Assembly: GCA_015698045.1 (NCBI GenBank)
Contig: BLAL01000180.1
Span: 806,001 to 870,000 of the forward strand
Source of the DNA: Rhizophagus clarus
Lineage: Eukaryota; Glomeromycota; Glomeromycetes; Glomerales; Glomeraceae
Direction of reading: 5' to 3'
Length of the DNA: 64,000 bases
Numbering within the stretch: position 1 is the first letter of the stretch; each line of letters begins with the position of its first letter. Shown here piece by piece: positions 26,101-36,496 of the stretch. The translations under genes were made by a program, and so were the position numbers. Below the pieces are notes generated by a model. The model ran no database searches. It saw nothing but the letters and a program-made list of their open reading frames with translations, and was not told the origin of the DNA.

Positions 26101-26310
26101 TGGTATAAATGTGCACCTTCCTCTGATATTCGATTTAAACATAACTTTATGAGACCAGACATATCAAATACGGAATTGTGGAGAACTGAATACTATGAGG
26201 AAGGCTGTGATTCATTGCTACCGGTTCATAGAATATTATGTAGAGCTACAAAATTTAAATATGTTACAATTGGAAAAAAAAAATTACTTATCAATAATAC
26301 CTTTAAATAG
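23186..26310 (+). pseudogene. TNP2-type (CACTA/Plavaka) transposase, one frameshift
   Basis: Exons 23186-25440 and 25508-26310; the intron 25441-25507 is GTAAAG...TTTAG. Total exon length is 3058 nt, one more than a multiple of three. The frame shifts at about 24037-24045: the upstream frame runs to TGA at 24053 while homology resumes one frame over at NCLHEEFPDNP. The N-terminus has a Cys/His motif (CNCILCNGEE...KKHAKDK), then a strongly acidic linker and a second Cys cluster (CNNCHKMHN). The core has DWFQPFTYTQHSTGAIY, NLPRSERNKPENI, LGFLPGPKE, SDIPATRKLFGHGSAVMKCH, AVDPMHCLFLGIAKWI and YWLFPFERLNGYI, all typical of Plavaka-group TNP2/DUF4218 proteins. Length about 1019 codons matches the family. 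Apart from the frameshift it looks intact. Confidence 0.85.
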
Positions 26311-27182
26311 AAAATTTAATTTATAAATAAAATGCAGCCATGCAAATTACGTAACGGTATAAAAAATTTCAAACTTGTTTTTAATAAAATGTGATTAGGA
26401 CGATAAAATGTGGTGAAACATAGTACAATTTGATCATTTGATAGGAAAATTGTGACGAAATCTAATGGCGAAAACCGAAACCTTTTTATATAATGGATGA
26501 CGATTCTGAAAATGACGATTACGAAAAATAATATTAATAATGATGAAAGTGAGGGAGAGAGAGGAAATTTCGACTAAGATGTAGAGGACTTGTTGAACGA
26601 ATTCATCAATGTATATGAAAACGAATAAATTTTATTTATTTAAAGTTGTCGTAACTCAGAATAATTGATATTGTAATATTGTATTATTTGTAATAAGTTT
26701 TCACATTAAAATCTTCGAATATAAGCCTTCAACTGACCCACCCGCGACACACCCACGATATAACTCATTTTTTTATTAATAGTTTACCGCGATACAACCG
26801 CGACAAGCCTGCGACATGTCTAGTTATTTCATTATATTAAATCGTGTTACAATTAATAGGGAATTTTTGATGTAACATTGTCTCCAAAGTATTATGTCAT
26901 TCCATCCTTTTGTTTATTATAACGAATAAAGTAAGGTTGTAGGCGTAGTAATTTATTTTAAGACTAATGATTCATATGATTAAATCGCAAAACGAATAAT
27001 GTCTCCAAAGTATTATGTCATTCCATCCTTTTGTTTATTATAACGAATATAGTAAGGTTGTAGGCGTAGTAATTTATTAGACTTTAATGATTCATATGAT
27101 TAAATCGCAAAAGAATAGGACAAATTAATGAATACAACGAAGAAATGATATAGACCAGTAATAAATTCGATCAAATTCTTAT
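26311..27182. other. Spacer with acidic ORF remnant, CCGCGACA motifs and a 121-bp duplication
   Basis: 26493-26628 holds two short acidic pieces (MDDDSENDDYEK; then DVEDLLNEFINVYENE after a stop), perhaps a broken small gene. 26736-26820 has repeated CCGCGACA-like motifs (CCCGCGACAC, ACCGCGATAC, ACCGCGACAA, CTGCGACATG). 26881-27001 is repeated with few changes at 27002-27120 (TCTCCAAAGTATTATGTCAT at both starts). Confidence 0.6.
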
Positions 27183-27312
27183 AAAAGGATAACAAATTTT
27201 ATCAACCTAACAATTGTTTTTTACGAGATTTTTTATCTTTTCTATTCTAAAAGGATAACAAATTTTATCAACCTAACAATTGTTTTTTTACGAGTTTTTT
27301 ATCTTTTCTACA
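27183..27312 (+). repeat. 66-bp tandem duplication just upstream of the Myb/SANT start codon
   Basis: AAAAGGATAACAAATTTTAT starts both copies (27183 and 27249); both end in ATCTTTTCTA. The second copy abuts the start codon at 27313, so the putative leader/promoter is doubled. Confidence 0.75.
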
Positions 27313-27996
27313 ATGTGGTCCAAAGATCAGTTAAATTACTTAATTGAAAAAAGAAAAAGTGAAAATGAAAATTATCATCAATTAAATAATAACATGAGAT
27401 ACAATTACTGGAAAACTCTTGCGAGTGAAATAAATATTAAATTTGGAACAGATTATTCAGGAAAAAAGTGTAAAGAAAAATTCTACAGATTAGTGCGTGC
27501 TTATAAGGTATATAAATAAAATATTTCGTATCACTAATATAAATACTAAACATGACATGATTTTATCAGAAAATGAAAAAATATGTAGATGGCGATCCCA
27601 AGGGTAAGAAAACGATGTTAGGAGAAATGTTTTTCGAAGAATTTAAAGAACATTTCTGGGAAAAACCAAGTAAATATCACAAATATAAATATTAAATATT
27701 TTTATATTTAAATTTTATTAATTAATTGTTCTTTATTATTAGGAACGAATTATGATATAATTCACGATATTAACGAAAGGTCGAGAGCGACGTCCCAGGC
27801 GACAACTCCCTTAAATTATTCTCCTTCCTCATCGCACCCACCACCACCTCCTCCTTATTCACCACCTAATATTATCAATCTAACTTCGCCACCACCACCA
27901 CCACCTCCTTCTTCACCACCACCTCCTTCTTCACTACCACCTCCTTCTTCACTACCACCTTCTTCTTCACCACCCAACATTATCAACATAGATTGA
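27313..27996 (+). CDS. Myb/SANT-like (trihelix type) DNA-binding protein with Pro-rich tail, 3 exons, 182 aa
   Basis: Exons 27313-27507, 27570-27669 and 27743-27996 (TGA). Introns are GTATAT...TCAG and GTAAAT...TTAG with phases 0 and 1; the spliced frame is open. I start at MWSKDQ because homology begins there. Residues 1-98 form a trihelix/Myb-like domain: W2, YLIEKRKSE, a YWKTLASEI helix, CKEKFYRLVRAYK, and FFEEFKEHFW near the end. Residues about 125-175 are proline-rich (runs of P with SS) and probably disordered. Proteins of this kind accompany transposases in several DNA transposon families and may bind element ends. A decayed paralogue with the same last two intron phases and an equal 100-nt exon is at 48615-49221. 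Confidence 0.75.
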
Positions 27997-28062
27997 TAAC
28001 AACAATGTGTGTATATAAATTCAATTATTCAAAATTTTATTACAAATTTTTTTTTTTCAAAT

Positions 28063-28206
28063 GTAGATGAATTTCCTCTTTGTATCCATTTGCTTTCTGA
28101 TGAACATCAACAGCTTTCTAGCGAGGCATTAGAAGCTGGACGTATTTGTGCTAACAAATATATTTTAAAATTGGCCAGGGCAAATATTTTTGAGCTAGTA
28201 TTATAA
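28063..28206 (+). pseudogene. RPL10: Captured fragment of ribosomal protein uL16 (RPL10)
   Basis: The reading [20 protein letters not shown] followed by [18 protein letters not shown] matches the very conserved uL16/RPL10 region around residues 62-100 of the 210-220-residue protein. After ...[14 protein letters not shown] the similarity fades and a TAA follows at about 28204. The segment is preceded by a T-rich tract ending AAATGTAG, like a 3' splice site, as if one exon had been copied. No other part of the gene is present nearby. It lies inside the CACTA-like element, so it is most simply a transduplicated host gene fragment. Confidence 0.8.
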
Positions 28207-28740
28207 TTAATCAATTATAAAAAAATATATATATAATATGAATATAAATAAACTATTTATTGCTTTATTATATAAGTAAGTTTTTAAATGGTTTGATATT
28301 TTCATTTGATATGATATTTTATAATTCATATAAATAAACTTTTCGATGGCTTTTTGAATGGAAAAAGAAATTTACAGAAATCGATAATATTCTTCAAAAG
28401 AAATTTTTTATAAATCATTTAAATTACAGTTTGAAATTCAACATTACAGTCAACTTGATATATTTATTCCAGTTTGGAACCATCATGTACTGTACTAGTC
28501 ATGTTATACTAATATCAATTTAGTTTTCAAACACATTGTTGATCACCAATTAAGTTATTTTCCTTAAGATTATCATGAAATATCCCGAATTTTTGTCGCG
28601 TTTTATCTTAAAAATATAAAATAACTTCTTTTCTCTCTTTTAACAAATATTTTTCTTCAAATATTATTTCTATTTTTTCCATAACTCTCTTACTCTTTTT
28701 CCGCTCTCTATTGCTTTCATATCCTTCTTGTATATCTTTG
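28207..28740. other. Spacer inside the CACTA-like element
   Basis: AT-rich, no ORF. The last 130 bases (28620-28745) are pyrimidine-rich (CTTTTCTCTC, TACTCTTTTTCCGCTCTC), like a fungal core promoter or leader of the transcript candidate that follows. Confidence 0.35.
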
Positions 28741-30240
28741 TTAAAGGTAAGCACGCGCTCCCTGAGTTTACGCTGGTCACTGCACGTATTATAAAGATTA
28801 CGGTCTAACTAAAGATAAACTGTCTTAAATATTCCAATAATCTAATATACACGATATACCAGTATTGCTTCATAGTTTTAATGATACTGCTTACAAGATA
28901 GTTAGGAGTCTGTGGGGTTCAAGGAATAGTTGGCTTGGGGTCACATGGAATGCGAACCAGATGTCACCTCCTAACTTTTACGTCCTTTATTTATTTATAT
29001 ATTTTTTACAGACTTCAATAATCATGGCTTGTAGACGTTCCTTTACTTCTCGCCGTAAATCTACCCTCCGTTTCAGACAAAAGTTAAAGAAGCCAACGTT
29101 TATTTGGATATTGCTAAAGGTGAGTGTGGTTCATATTTGGTCATAGCTGCTTGAGTTGATTTCTAAAGGGTGACTGTGGACGCGTTGTAAAGATAAATGT
29201 CTTACGCTCAGGATGGTTATTATCATCCATTCCTGAAAGGATCCTGCGAAACACTTGTACGCGGTTGTTGAATATTGTGACGTTTATACTTGCTCATCTA
29301 GTACTCCTGGATGACCCTTTTATTTTCCTTTCTTTGTTATTATAGGTCGTGTTAAACGTATCACTCAACTGTCTTCGTTCCAATAAAAGAGAATGTCGTG
29401 AACTGGTTAATCTAAAGCGAGCCTTTCTTTCTTTAAAACGTTCCATTTCTTATGATCCTCGTCATCAACCTCCGCAAACTTCTTTCAAATTTTGCCAGAT
29501 TTTATAATTTTAATTTCTTTGTGTTGATATCATTAGGGCTCTATAAGGTAAGTGCGCTATTCAATGCTTCGCGCTGAATGGTTTTAATGTAAGGGGTAGG
29601 CCGTCACATCTCGACAGATTGTAAGCAATATACGTATCGCGCGTTAGCAGTCGGGCGATCCCAGCCGCTTTTATGTTATTTCACTATTTCATATTTGAAA
29701 TACTCGGTATTTCCATTCTTCTGCTAACGCTTGCCAACCCTATTCTTTCCCTTTCTTCTTTTTAGGTTTTCTCTACTATCTTCTTCTACTGTCCTTCTAC
29801 TGTCCTTCTTTTCGTAACGTTTTCATATCTCACGTTGTTTTACTCTAAAATAGGGTAAGTAATTAATATCATTTATATCTTATTCCCTTCCTTCACCTTT
29901 CCTGAACATACGTGCCTTCACTGGCAGGTCTATCTATATACCTTGTGTTATAGGTATATGCGCAAATAAAATACATATTCTTCTGTAGTGAGTTATTCAC
30001 GATAGGCTAGCCTCCTAAGATATGTATGGGACTGAGTATCGTTACTTGTCTATACACTATCTTATTATTTCATCATCAGTCAATACTTTGTCGCCTTTTA
30101 TCCTTCGTCAGCAAATTCTTCGTCAGCAAATACTCTATTCGCCAACACTAACTATTAATTACTTACTTTAGTTATTCCTATAACTAATATATATATATAT
30201 ATACCTCACTTTTAGCACTTTTAGGTTTCCATCGGCATTG
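28741..30240 (+). ncRNA. Candidate spliced transcript with stem-forming introns (snoRNA-host-like)
   Basis: Consensus splice sites alternate: donors GTAAGC (28747), GTGAGT (29120), GTAAGT (29549, 29855); acceptors TTTTTTACAG (29010), TTATTATAG (29345), TTCTTTTTAG (29764). The introns are about 220-265 nt, far longer than the 60-75 nt of other introns here, and are GC-richer than the exons. Intron 1 has GTTAGGAG pairing with CTCCTAAC (28901-28976). Intron 3 has GCGTTAGCAG (29641) pairing perfectly with CTGCTAACGC (29721). The segment after 29855 has TATACC/GGTATA and GTGA/TCAC hairpins with AAATAAA between. Stable RNAs in introns of a weakly coding transcript would look like this. Alternatively exons 2 and 3 join in phase 0 to give an 89-residue basic ORF from ATG 29024 to a TAA at 29507-29509, so a small protein gene is possible. 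Confidence 0.35.
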
Positions 30241-30307
30241 TTTTAACTTTCAAAAGTACCTAATACGGCAAATTTTCAATTTTTTTATTTCATTCGTTTC
30301 GCTAATA

Positions 30308-31036
30308 AATTTTTATCGTATAGTATAAACTGAAAAATTTGAATTTTATTAAAAGATATATTTATAATCTGTAAAATAAAAAATAGCAATACAAATTAAT
30401 AAAAATTTTGCATTTTTGCATTTTACATATAATTTTGAAAAAGGTGTATGTACATGTTATCTGCTTCGCAAAGTCATCTATAAGCTCATTGTCGTTGCCA
30501 TCATCTCTGTCAGAAAGGATAATGTCGTACTTATAAAAAAAAAATTAAAATAATAATATTTTAAGTGATAATTTAAATTTGATTAATAAAATTTTACCCA
30601 TCGTCGATATCATCATCGCCTTTACGACCACGACCTCCACGACCTCTATGACTACCACGACCACTACGATCACCACGATCACTATGACTTGCTGCTAAAA
30701 AAAAAGATTAGTATTAATATTTTAAGAAATTCATTTTTAAGTCGTACAAGATCAAGAAAATAAATTTTTGCGCATGATACGGTTACGGACCAGAATAGTT
30801 CTGCTTCTTTATTGCAGATTGTACGCTAAAAGGTGAAAGTAAGATTCGTGATATTAACGATGATAATATTATCGTAGCAAAAAATGATAAATAAAATATA
30901 TAGATAACTGGTACACCCTTTTCAGAATTATATGTAAAATGCATAAAATGCAAAATTTTTATTAATTTTATTGCTATATTTTATATTCTTTCATTCGTTA
31001 TTATACTGTACTATATGATAAAATATATTGTTTAAA
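30308..31036. repeat. Long inverted repeat enclosing the RGG exon
   Basis: The arm at about 30372-30453 (AATAGCAATACAAATTAATA, TTTTGCATTTTTGCATTTTA) pairs with 30912-30990 in reverse with few mismatches; weaker pairing (TTTTATCRTATAGTA) extends the arms to 30311 and 31030. The enclosed 460 bp hold the RGG-type exon. It could be a captured cassette flanked by an element's own inverted ends. Confidence 0.6.
30594..30825 (-). CDS. RGG-box protein, last two exons (partial)
   Basis: On the minus strand an exon at 30825-30791 (CTTTTAG acceptor, GTCCGT donor) encodes VQSAIKKQNYS. The next exon, from 30694 after TTTTTTTAG, joins in frame and reads AASHSDRGDRSGRG, then SHRGRGGRGRKGDDDIDDG with a TAA at 30596-30594. 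The Arg/Gly/Ser repeat with an acidic end is a classical RGG/RG RNA-binding tail. No upstream exon could be placed with confidence. Another open segment downstream (30529-30440: YDIILSDRDDGNDNELIDDF) could be an alternative last exon but is out of phase with the visible donor. Confidence 0.4.
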
Positions 31037-31369
31037 ATTTGTGTAACTGTTCAAATGTTGACCAATTATAATCAACTTATTATTTAATGATCACATGATT
31101 TAATTATTTGTTTATATTGTCATTTTATTTTTTTTTTCTTTTTTCTCTTTAATTTTTTCGCTTACTGTAAGTCTGTAACCGCTTTCTTTTTTTTACAATA
31201 TTATCAAATTAACACGTAAAAACACACAAGGTATATTTTTTTATTAATGTTACACTTCTCTTTAACGACGTTTTTTTACATTTTTTTCTTTATTATATTC
31301 AGGAAAAGAACACATAAGGTATATTTTTTATTAACGCTACACTTCTCTTTTCATATGATTATAAATATT

Positions 31370-31830
31370 TTCTATTAACGTCCTCTTGCTAACGTTTCTT
31401 TCTTCCTTTTACTAATACTTCTCTTATTAACATATCTGAATTTTCTATCATTTACTTTTCTTAAATTTTACTAACGTTTCCACTATCTAATATTTTTCTT
31501 CATTGCTATTGTATATATATAGTTATCTTTTATGTTTGCTGTGGTCTGGAACTACCTGAGATTTTTGACTACCTAGGGATGAAGTTGTAGGGTACTTGTA
31601 CATTATTTTTCTATTTTCTTTCTTCTACTGTTTCTTTCTTCTATAATTTCTACTAATTATTTTCTTCTACTAATTTTTATTTATTTTATTTCTTTCCTAC
31701 TAACATTTTTTACTACTAACTATTTCTTTTTCTTCTACTAATATTCTTTTTTTATTATTGTTCCTTTTCTAACAACCTGTTACTAATAATGTTACTTTCG
31801 TTTAATGATCAAATTTGAATATAATGAAAA
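31370..31830 (-). repeat. CTACTAAC-type microrepeats near the right end of the CACTA-like element
   Basis: On the minus strand there are many spaced copies of GTTAGTAGAAG-like words (seen on plus as CTTCTACTAAT and TACTAACATT) mixed with pyrimidine runs. The same texture lies next to the matching end of the second element (46915-47180) and at 43400-43800, each time followed by an AACAAGTGA-type block. It is part of this family's terminus. Confidence 0.65.
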
Positions 31831-32099
31831 TAAGTAAGCGAACAAGTGAAATCTAATTTCGTTAGTATGCCACTTACAGTATAATTGATTTATATAATAT
31901 AGATTTATTCGCAATTTATTGAATTTAGATTTGATTTTACATAAATGTAGTATTGATTTTACATAGATTGTAATTCATATTTTTTGTTTTTAATTAAAAA
32001 TAAATTTTGAGTTAAAATTATAAATTAATCTGAAAAAATATATATAAATTACAAATTATAATATAAATTCTATAATTTTTGCCTGAATTATTAAAAATA

Positions 32100-32477
32100 T
32101 TATACTGCCCGGTATATGTACTTGAACTTTATCGTGTTCATATCGGGTACCAAAATATGTCCATATCGGACAGCTATAAAATAATTATCGGTGCTATCTG
32201 ATAAATGTATGATTGGTATACGATATTTATACGATATTTATTACAATATATCGGGTATACAGTAAATAAATGATATGTGCCCGATATTATAACTACCCGA
32301 TATGTGTGAATACTTGTGCGATAACTGTAATATGTATCACCGAATTTCCGCATAAACAATACACATATCGGGTACCCGATATGTGTATTATTATCGAATA
32401 TCATACACATATCCTACAAATATATTACACATATCGGGTACCCGATATGTATCCGCTAGCATCGATTTTGACCAGTG
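32100..32477. repeat. Right subterminal repeats of the CACTA-like element
   Basis: At least nine ATCGGGTA or TACCCGAT half-sites. Three complete copies of the palindrome ATCGGGTACCCGATATGT sit at about 32367, 32435 and variants. The unit is homologous to the reverse of 46305-46680. ORFs crossing this region (32174-32410, 32270-32527) are made of the repeats and are not genes. Confidence 0.75.
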
Positions 32478-32480
32478 AGA

Positions 32481-34321
32481 TGAGACTCCACTATTCAGCA
32501 CCAATGAAAATATTAACGATACCCTGATGGTATTTCAAGAATCATTAATGAACTATTAGATTTTGAGATGATTAATGATAAACTAATTTACAAAAAAGAT
32601 TTTGATGCGGACACTGTTAAATGCGCTATTCTTTCTAAATTAAATCCCAGATATTTTGGTCCATCACCTGATGTTATAATCTTGGAACCAGGTGCCAATC
32701 CAAACTCAAATGAAAAAATATTACGAGTTGCCAAAATGTATAAAAATGATTTTTCCATGGAAAACCATTCCTTTTTGGACATTATTGCGAATGAAACTAT
32801 TTATCGCCGATTGATCAGATGTCAGGATAAATGGCCAAAAATAAAACTAATACTTGACCAATAGCACACGTCCAGAGATTTTTGTTTAGTATTAATTGTC
32901 TTATTTTCTAGCTATAGGTTGTTGAGTTTTGCATCGCGTTTGGATGTCCGGTTCTTAGATAAATTTGAAATCATGGCTGTTGATTACCGCTCAACAGCAA
33001 GAGTATTTGATTTAATATGGGTAGCAATAGGAGGTAGCCATTAGTATCTATATTAATAATAAAGGAATAACAACTTTGGAGATAATAGATGGTAATAATA
33101 ATGATAATATTTGTCTTAAGATATAAAAACAATAAACAATAAAAAATATGCTTTAAACCAATTACATGCAATAAATACAAATATTTATTAAATATTATTA
33201 ATGAACTATCCAAGATTTGATATACGTACTTTAAATGGGCCAGAATCTGAAAGGCTTACTAGATGGCAATGCGCATTGAAAACTTTGAAAACCTACAGCG
33301 AGATGCCTTATCTGCAGCTAATCCACTTTTCGCTAGCACTGCAAAGTTTAACTATACAACAGCAATTGCTCATTTTCTCTCTATTATAACGGCATATCCC
33401 AAGTTTGAAGAAAAATTACGTTATTGTTGTTCTTTCAAGATCCCTAACAAGAATTTCAAAAATGCTCACCCTACTTGTTTTAGTTTTAACGAAGCGTTAG
33501 AGACATTTGGCATCAAGTCCATTAAACAACATGTTAATAAAAATGTCATAGATGAAAAAACCCTCAAAGATCAAATTAAGAATATCCAAGATGAAAGGGA
33601 GAGAATCGACTTTTTGATGAGCGAATATCTTGGAGATCATGCTGTTTCAAGTAGTGAACAAGCAATTAAATCACGTAAAGAATCTCTATGGAAACTTATA
33701 CATGATCTTGTGACTATTTTTGGAATGAAAAATCCTTTGTCTCATCCATTGTTTGAAAAGTATCCTCCTACAGAAATGCATAAAGAAGGTCTTGATCGTT
33801 TAATTGCATGTTATCCGGATGGACTAAAACGAATTAAAAAGGTATATCTTCAAGAAGTTTTGCAAACAGAGCGAAAAAATACACAAGGCAGAAGAACAGC
33901 CGAAGTTGTTAGAACAAAAATAAAGGACTATAATCAAAAAAAATCAAGAGAAAAGAAGACAAGAGCCGAAAATAAAAATTTGGCAAATCCTACTGAACCT
34001 ACACAAATTGTGATAGCTGAAAGCTCTAATAAAAGACAATTTAACTTGAATGATCCATGTTTTCCTGAAACAACCAAACCACGATTGAAAAAAAGAAAAA
34101 CAACAGGCAGTAGACATCCCACTACTAAGGATGAAACAAATATACTTACTGTATTAAAAATATATAAAGATAAACTTCCAGATGATGCTATTGCCAACGT
34201 CTGTGAGCATTTATCGAATGTTTGGATTATAAAAAAGTGCGAAAATGGTAAAAAAAATAAATTTTCTTTAATGGCAAGAATATTTGCCTTTTTTTGTATA
34301 AATTTGTTGTTGATTAAGTAA
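32481..34321 (+). pseudogene. Repeat-family gene, 3' part, downstream of the CACTA-like insertion
   Basis: Continues the gene broken at 21041. It reads DETPLFSTNENIND, shifts frame near 32523, then DGISRIINELLDFEMINDKL, LNPRYFGPSPDVIILEPGAN and RRLIRCQDKWPKIKLILDQ to a TAG at 32862. The frame resumes after that stop (HTSRDF...VDYRSTARVFDLIWVAI), and a last frame at 33263-34321 gives FASTAKFNYTTAIAHFLSII, ERERIDFLMSEYLGDHAVSS, LIACYPDGLKRIKKVYLQEV and a basic C-terminal region. No known catalytic motif is visible. The joined gene would be close to 3.5 kb. I recognise the family as repeated in AM-fungal genomes but cannot assign a function. Confidence 0.65.
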
Positions 34322-36420
34322 CAAATTAAAAAATTGTACCATAATTATAGATATTACTATTCTAACAACTTTTTATCGAATAAGTATTTCGATTATGCTT
34401 GTAAAAATATGTATATTTGTGTGTTTAAAATGGATCTAAAGAAAAATATAAACTAGCATCTCAGGGGGTTAAAGTCAAAAAAGCGAGAGAAAGTTGGTTA
34501 TATGTAAGGTTTTTACATAAGTGTTGTATTATAAAGAAAAATATATGAATAGATAGCCAGAAACCTCTACATTAAAAGTTCTTAAGGTTCTTTGGCACTT
34601 TATTTCAAGCAATATCAAGTTGCATTAGACTGTTCGTTCATAATTTTTAATGATATACAAAATTTTAATTAGTGATCGTCAAGTGGTCTGACATGACCAC
34701 CGACTGATAATATTAAACAATATATTAATTAATTTAGTATCATTCAATATCTTATTCAATTTGTAAAATAGTATACTGATTGATTTAACATTATTTTAAT
34801 ATATATTATACCTTAAGTAAAAATTTATATATAAGAAATTTTTTTTTAATAAATACATATATATACTTTATTGTAATAATACAAAAAAACAAATATAACT
34901 TCAGTATATATAAGAAAGTTAAAAACTTTTCTATTTTTAAATTAACATAAACTTTTTTATTTATCTAAATCCATTAAAATTAATAATTATTCTCACTGTA
35001 CTGCTTATTTTTAATTATATTTTTTTTCAATTATTTTAATTGATTGATATAATAATATAAATATATATATATAATTAATAACTTCTATTTCAAAATAAAA
35101 ACAAAATAAAATTAATTAAAAATAAATATTATTCTATAGTAAAAAATTTGAAAAAATCAAATTATTACATATACAAATTAATTTTTATTTTTAAATAAAA
35201 TTAATATATTTTTTTTTTATTTTTGGTTATTACTATCTTAAATTACATAAATTTGATTTTTCAGTTCACATAAAATCAAAATTTAAAATTGATTCAGAGA
35301 CCCAAAGTTTATTAATAATTTTTTTTATTAAAAAAAAAAGTTTATATATAAATTTTACAGCTTCTAATTGGTCAACTTTTAAAGTAATTTATATGATAAT
35401 TACATATGATAAAAAATCAAGGATTTTTTATATATATAAAAATAAATTACAAGTTTAAAATTTTAAAGGACTGAGAAGGTCTATTTATTAATGAAAAACT
35501 AAAATAAAAAATTTTTTTAGAAATATATTAATTTTATATTTATCATTTAAATAGTATATGCAAATTTTGAAGTGAAATTTAATCCATCAAAAATGTTAAT
35601 TAGAAAGAAAATTTCAGCAGAATGCATTGCCTGAAAAGCTGCATGTTAATATGAAATTTGTATATATTTTTATCTTATTTTACAAAAAATAATAAAATTT
35701 TATAGAATTCTTATTGTTAATATTTATTAATGCTTTTGGCATTATAAAATCTAGTTCAAATAATATATTTGTTTTAGAATTTAATAATTTCCAAAAAGTG
35801 CATTAGAAAAATTACGAATAGATTTATCTAATCAGATTAAAAAATCATAAAGGTGGATGAAAAGGAAAGGATTGTAAAACTTTAAACAAAAATTTAAGAA
35901 ATGATGAAATTATTTAGTAGTTGTAAAAAAATTATATATATCAATATATAATAAATTTTAATAAATTAATCAAAATTCACTTTGTAAATATGTAATAAAC
36001 TTTTTATATATAAATTTTTTTTTATTAAAATTTGAAAAATTAATTTGGTCAAATAAAGAGAACCAAAAAATCAAATTTGCATGGTCTTATTCTTAATTAT
36101 TATTATAGACTTTTATAGTTTTTTCAAAATAACTATTTAAATTAACTACTGTTTTAACTTAATTATTAATTAAAAATTCTATAATTATAATCAAATCTAT
36201 CAAAATATTTTTTAATACTGTATTTTATAAAAAACATTAAATATTTTACTATCAAAATTATTTTTTTTTTATTTTTTATTTTTATATATTAATAATCTTT
36301 ACATAACATTTTATTATATAGAAAACAAAAACTAATCAATATTTTTTTAATTGATATTTATATATTATAATATATATTACTGTAATAATTGCAGTTCAAT
36401 CACTTATTTTCAACGTACTG
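34322..36420. other. AT-rich spacer
   Basis: 34322-34700 is moderately complex (possibly 3' flank of the repeat-family gene). 34700-36420 is extremely AT-rich with long A/T runs; no ORF or clear repeat boundary seen. Confidence 0.5.
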
Positions 36421-36496
36421 AACCAAAATTCTGCAAAAAATTTTTCAAAAATTTTTTATTTTCAACGTGTTTTCTGAAACTAAAACATATATAGTC

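Larger units (their letters stand above)
21039..32480. mobile_element. CACTA/Plavaka-like DNA transposon, 11.4 kb, with 3-bp target duplication
   Basis: The element proper is 21042-32477. It begins CACTGGTCAAAATCAATACT and ends, read inward, CACTGGTCAAAATCGATGCT. It is flanked by AGA on both sides (21039-21041 and 32478-32480). Removing the element and one AGA joins ...AAA TTA ACA GA to T GAG ACT CCA in frame (VKLTDETPLF), which proves the insertion and fixes the ends. CACT-starting TIRs, 3-bp duplications, clustered subterminal repeats and a TNP2-type transposase all fit the CACTA (CMC) superfamily. Cargo, in order: accessory gene (minus), transposase, acidic ORF remnant, Myb/SANT gene, uL16 fragment, spliced-transcript candidate, RGG exon. 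The order of genes and the 11-kb size suggest an almost complete autonomous element disabled by one frameshift. Confidence 0.85.

Noticed and set aside
32174..32527. Overlapping ORFs on both strands
   Set aside because: They consist of the ATCGGG/CCCGAT subterminal repeats, whose palindromic nature keeps several frames open.
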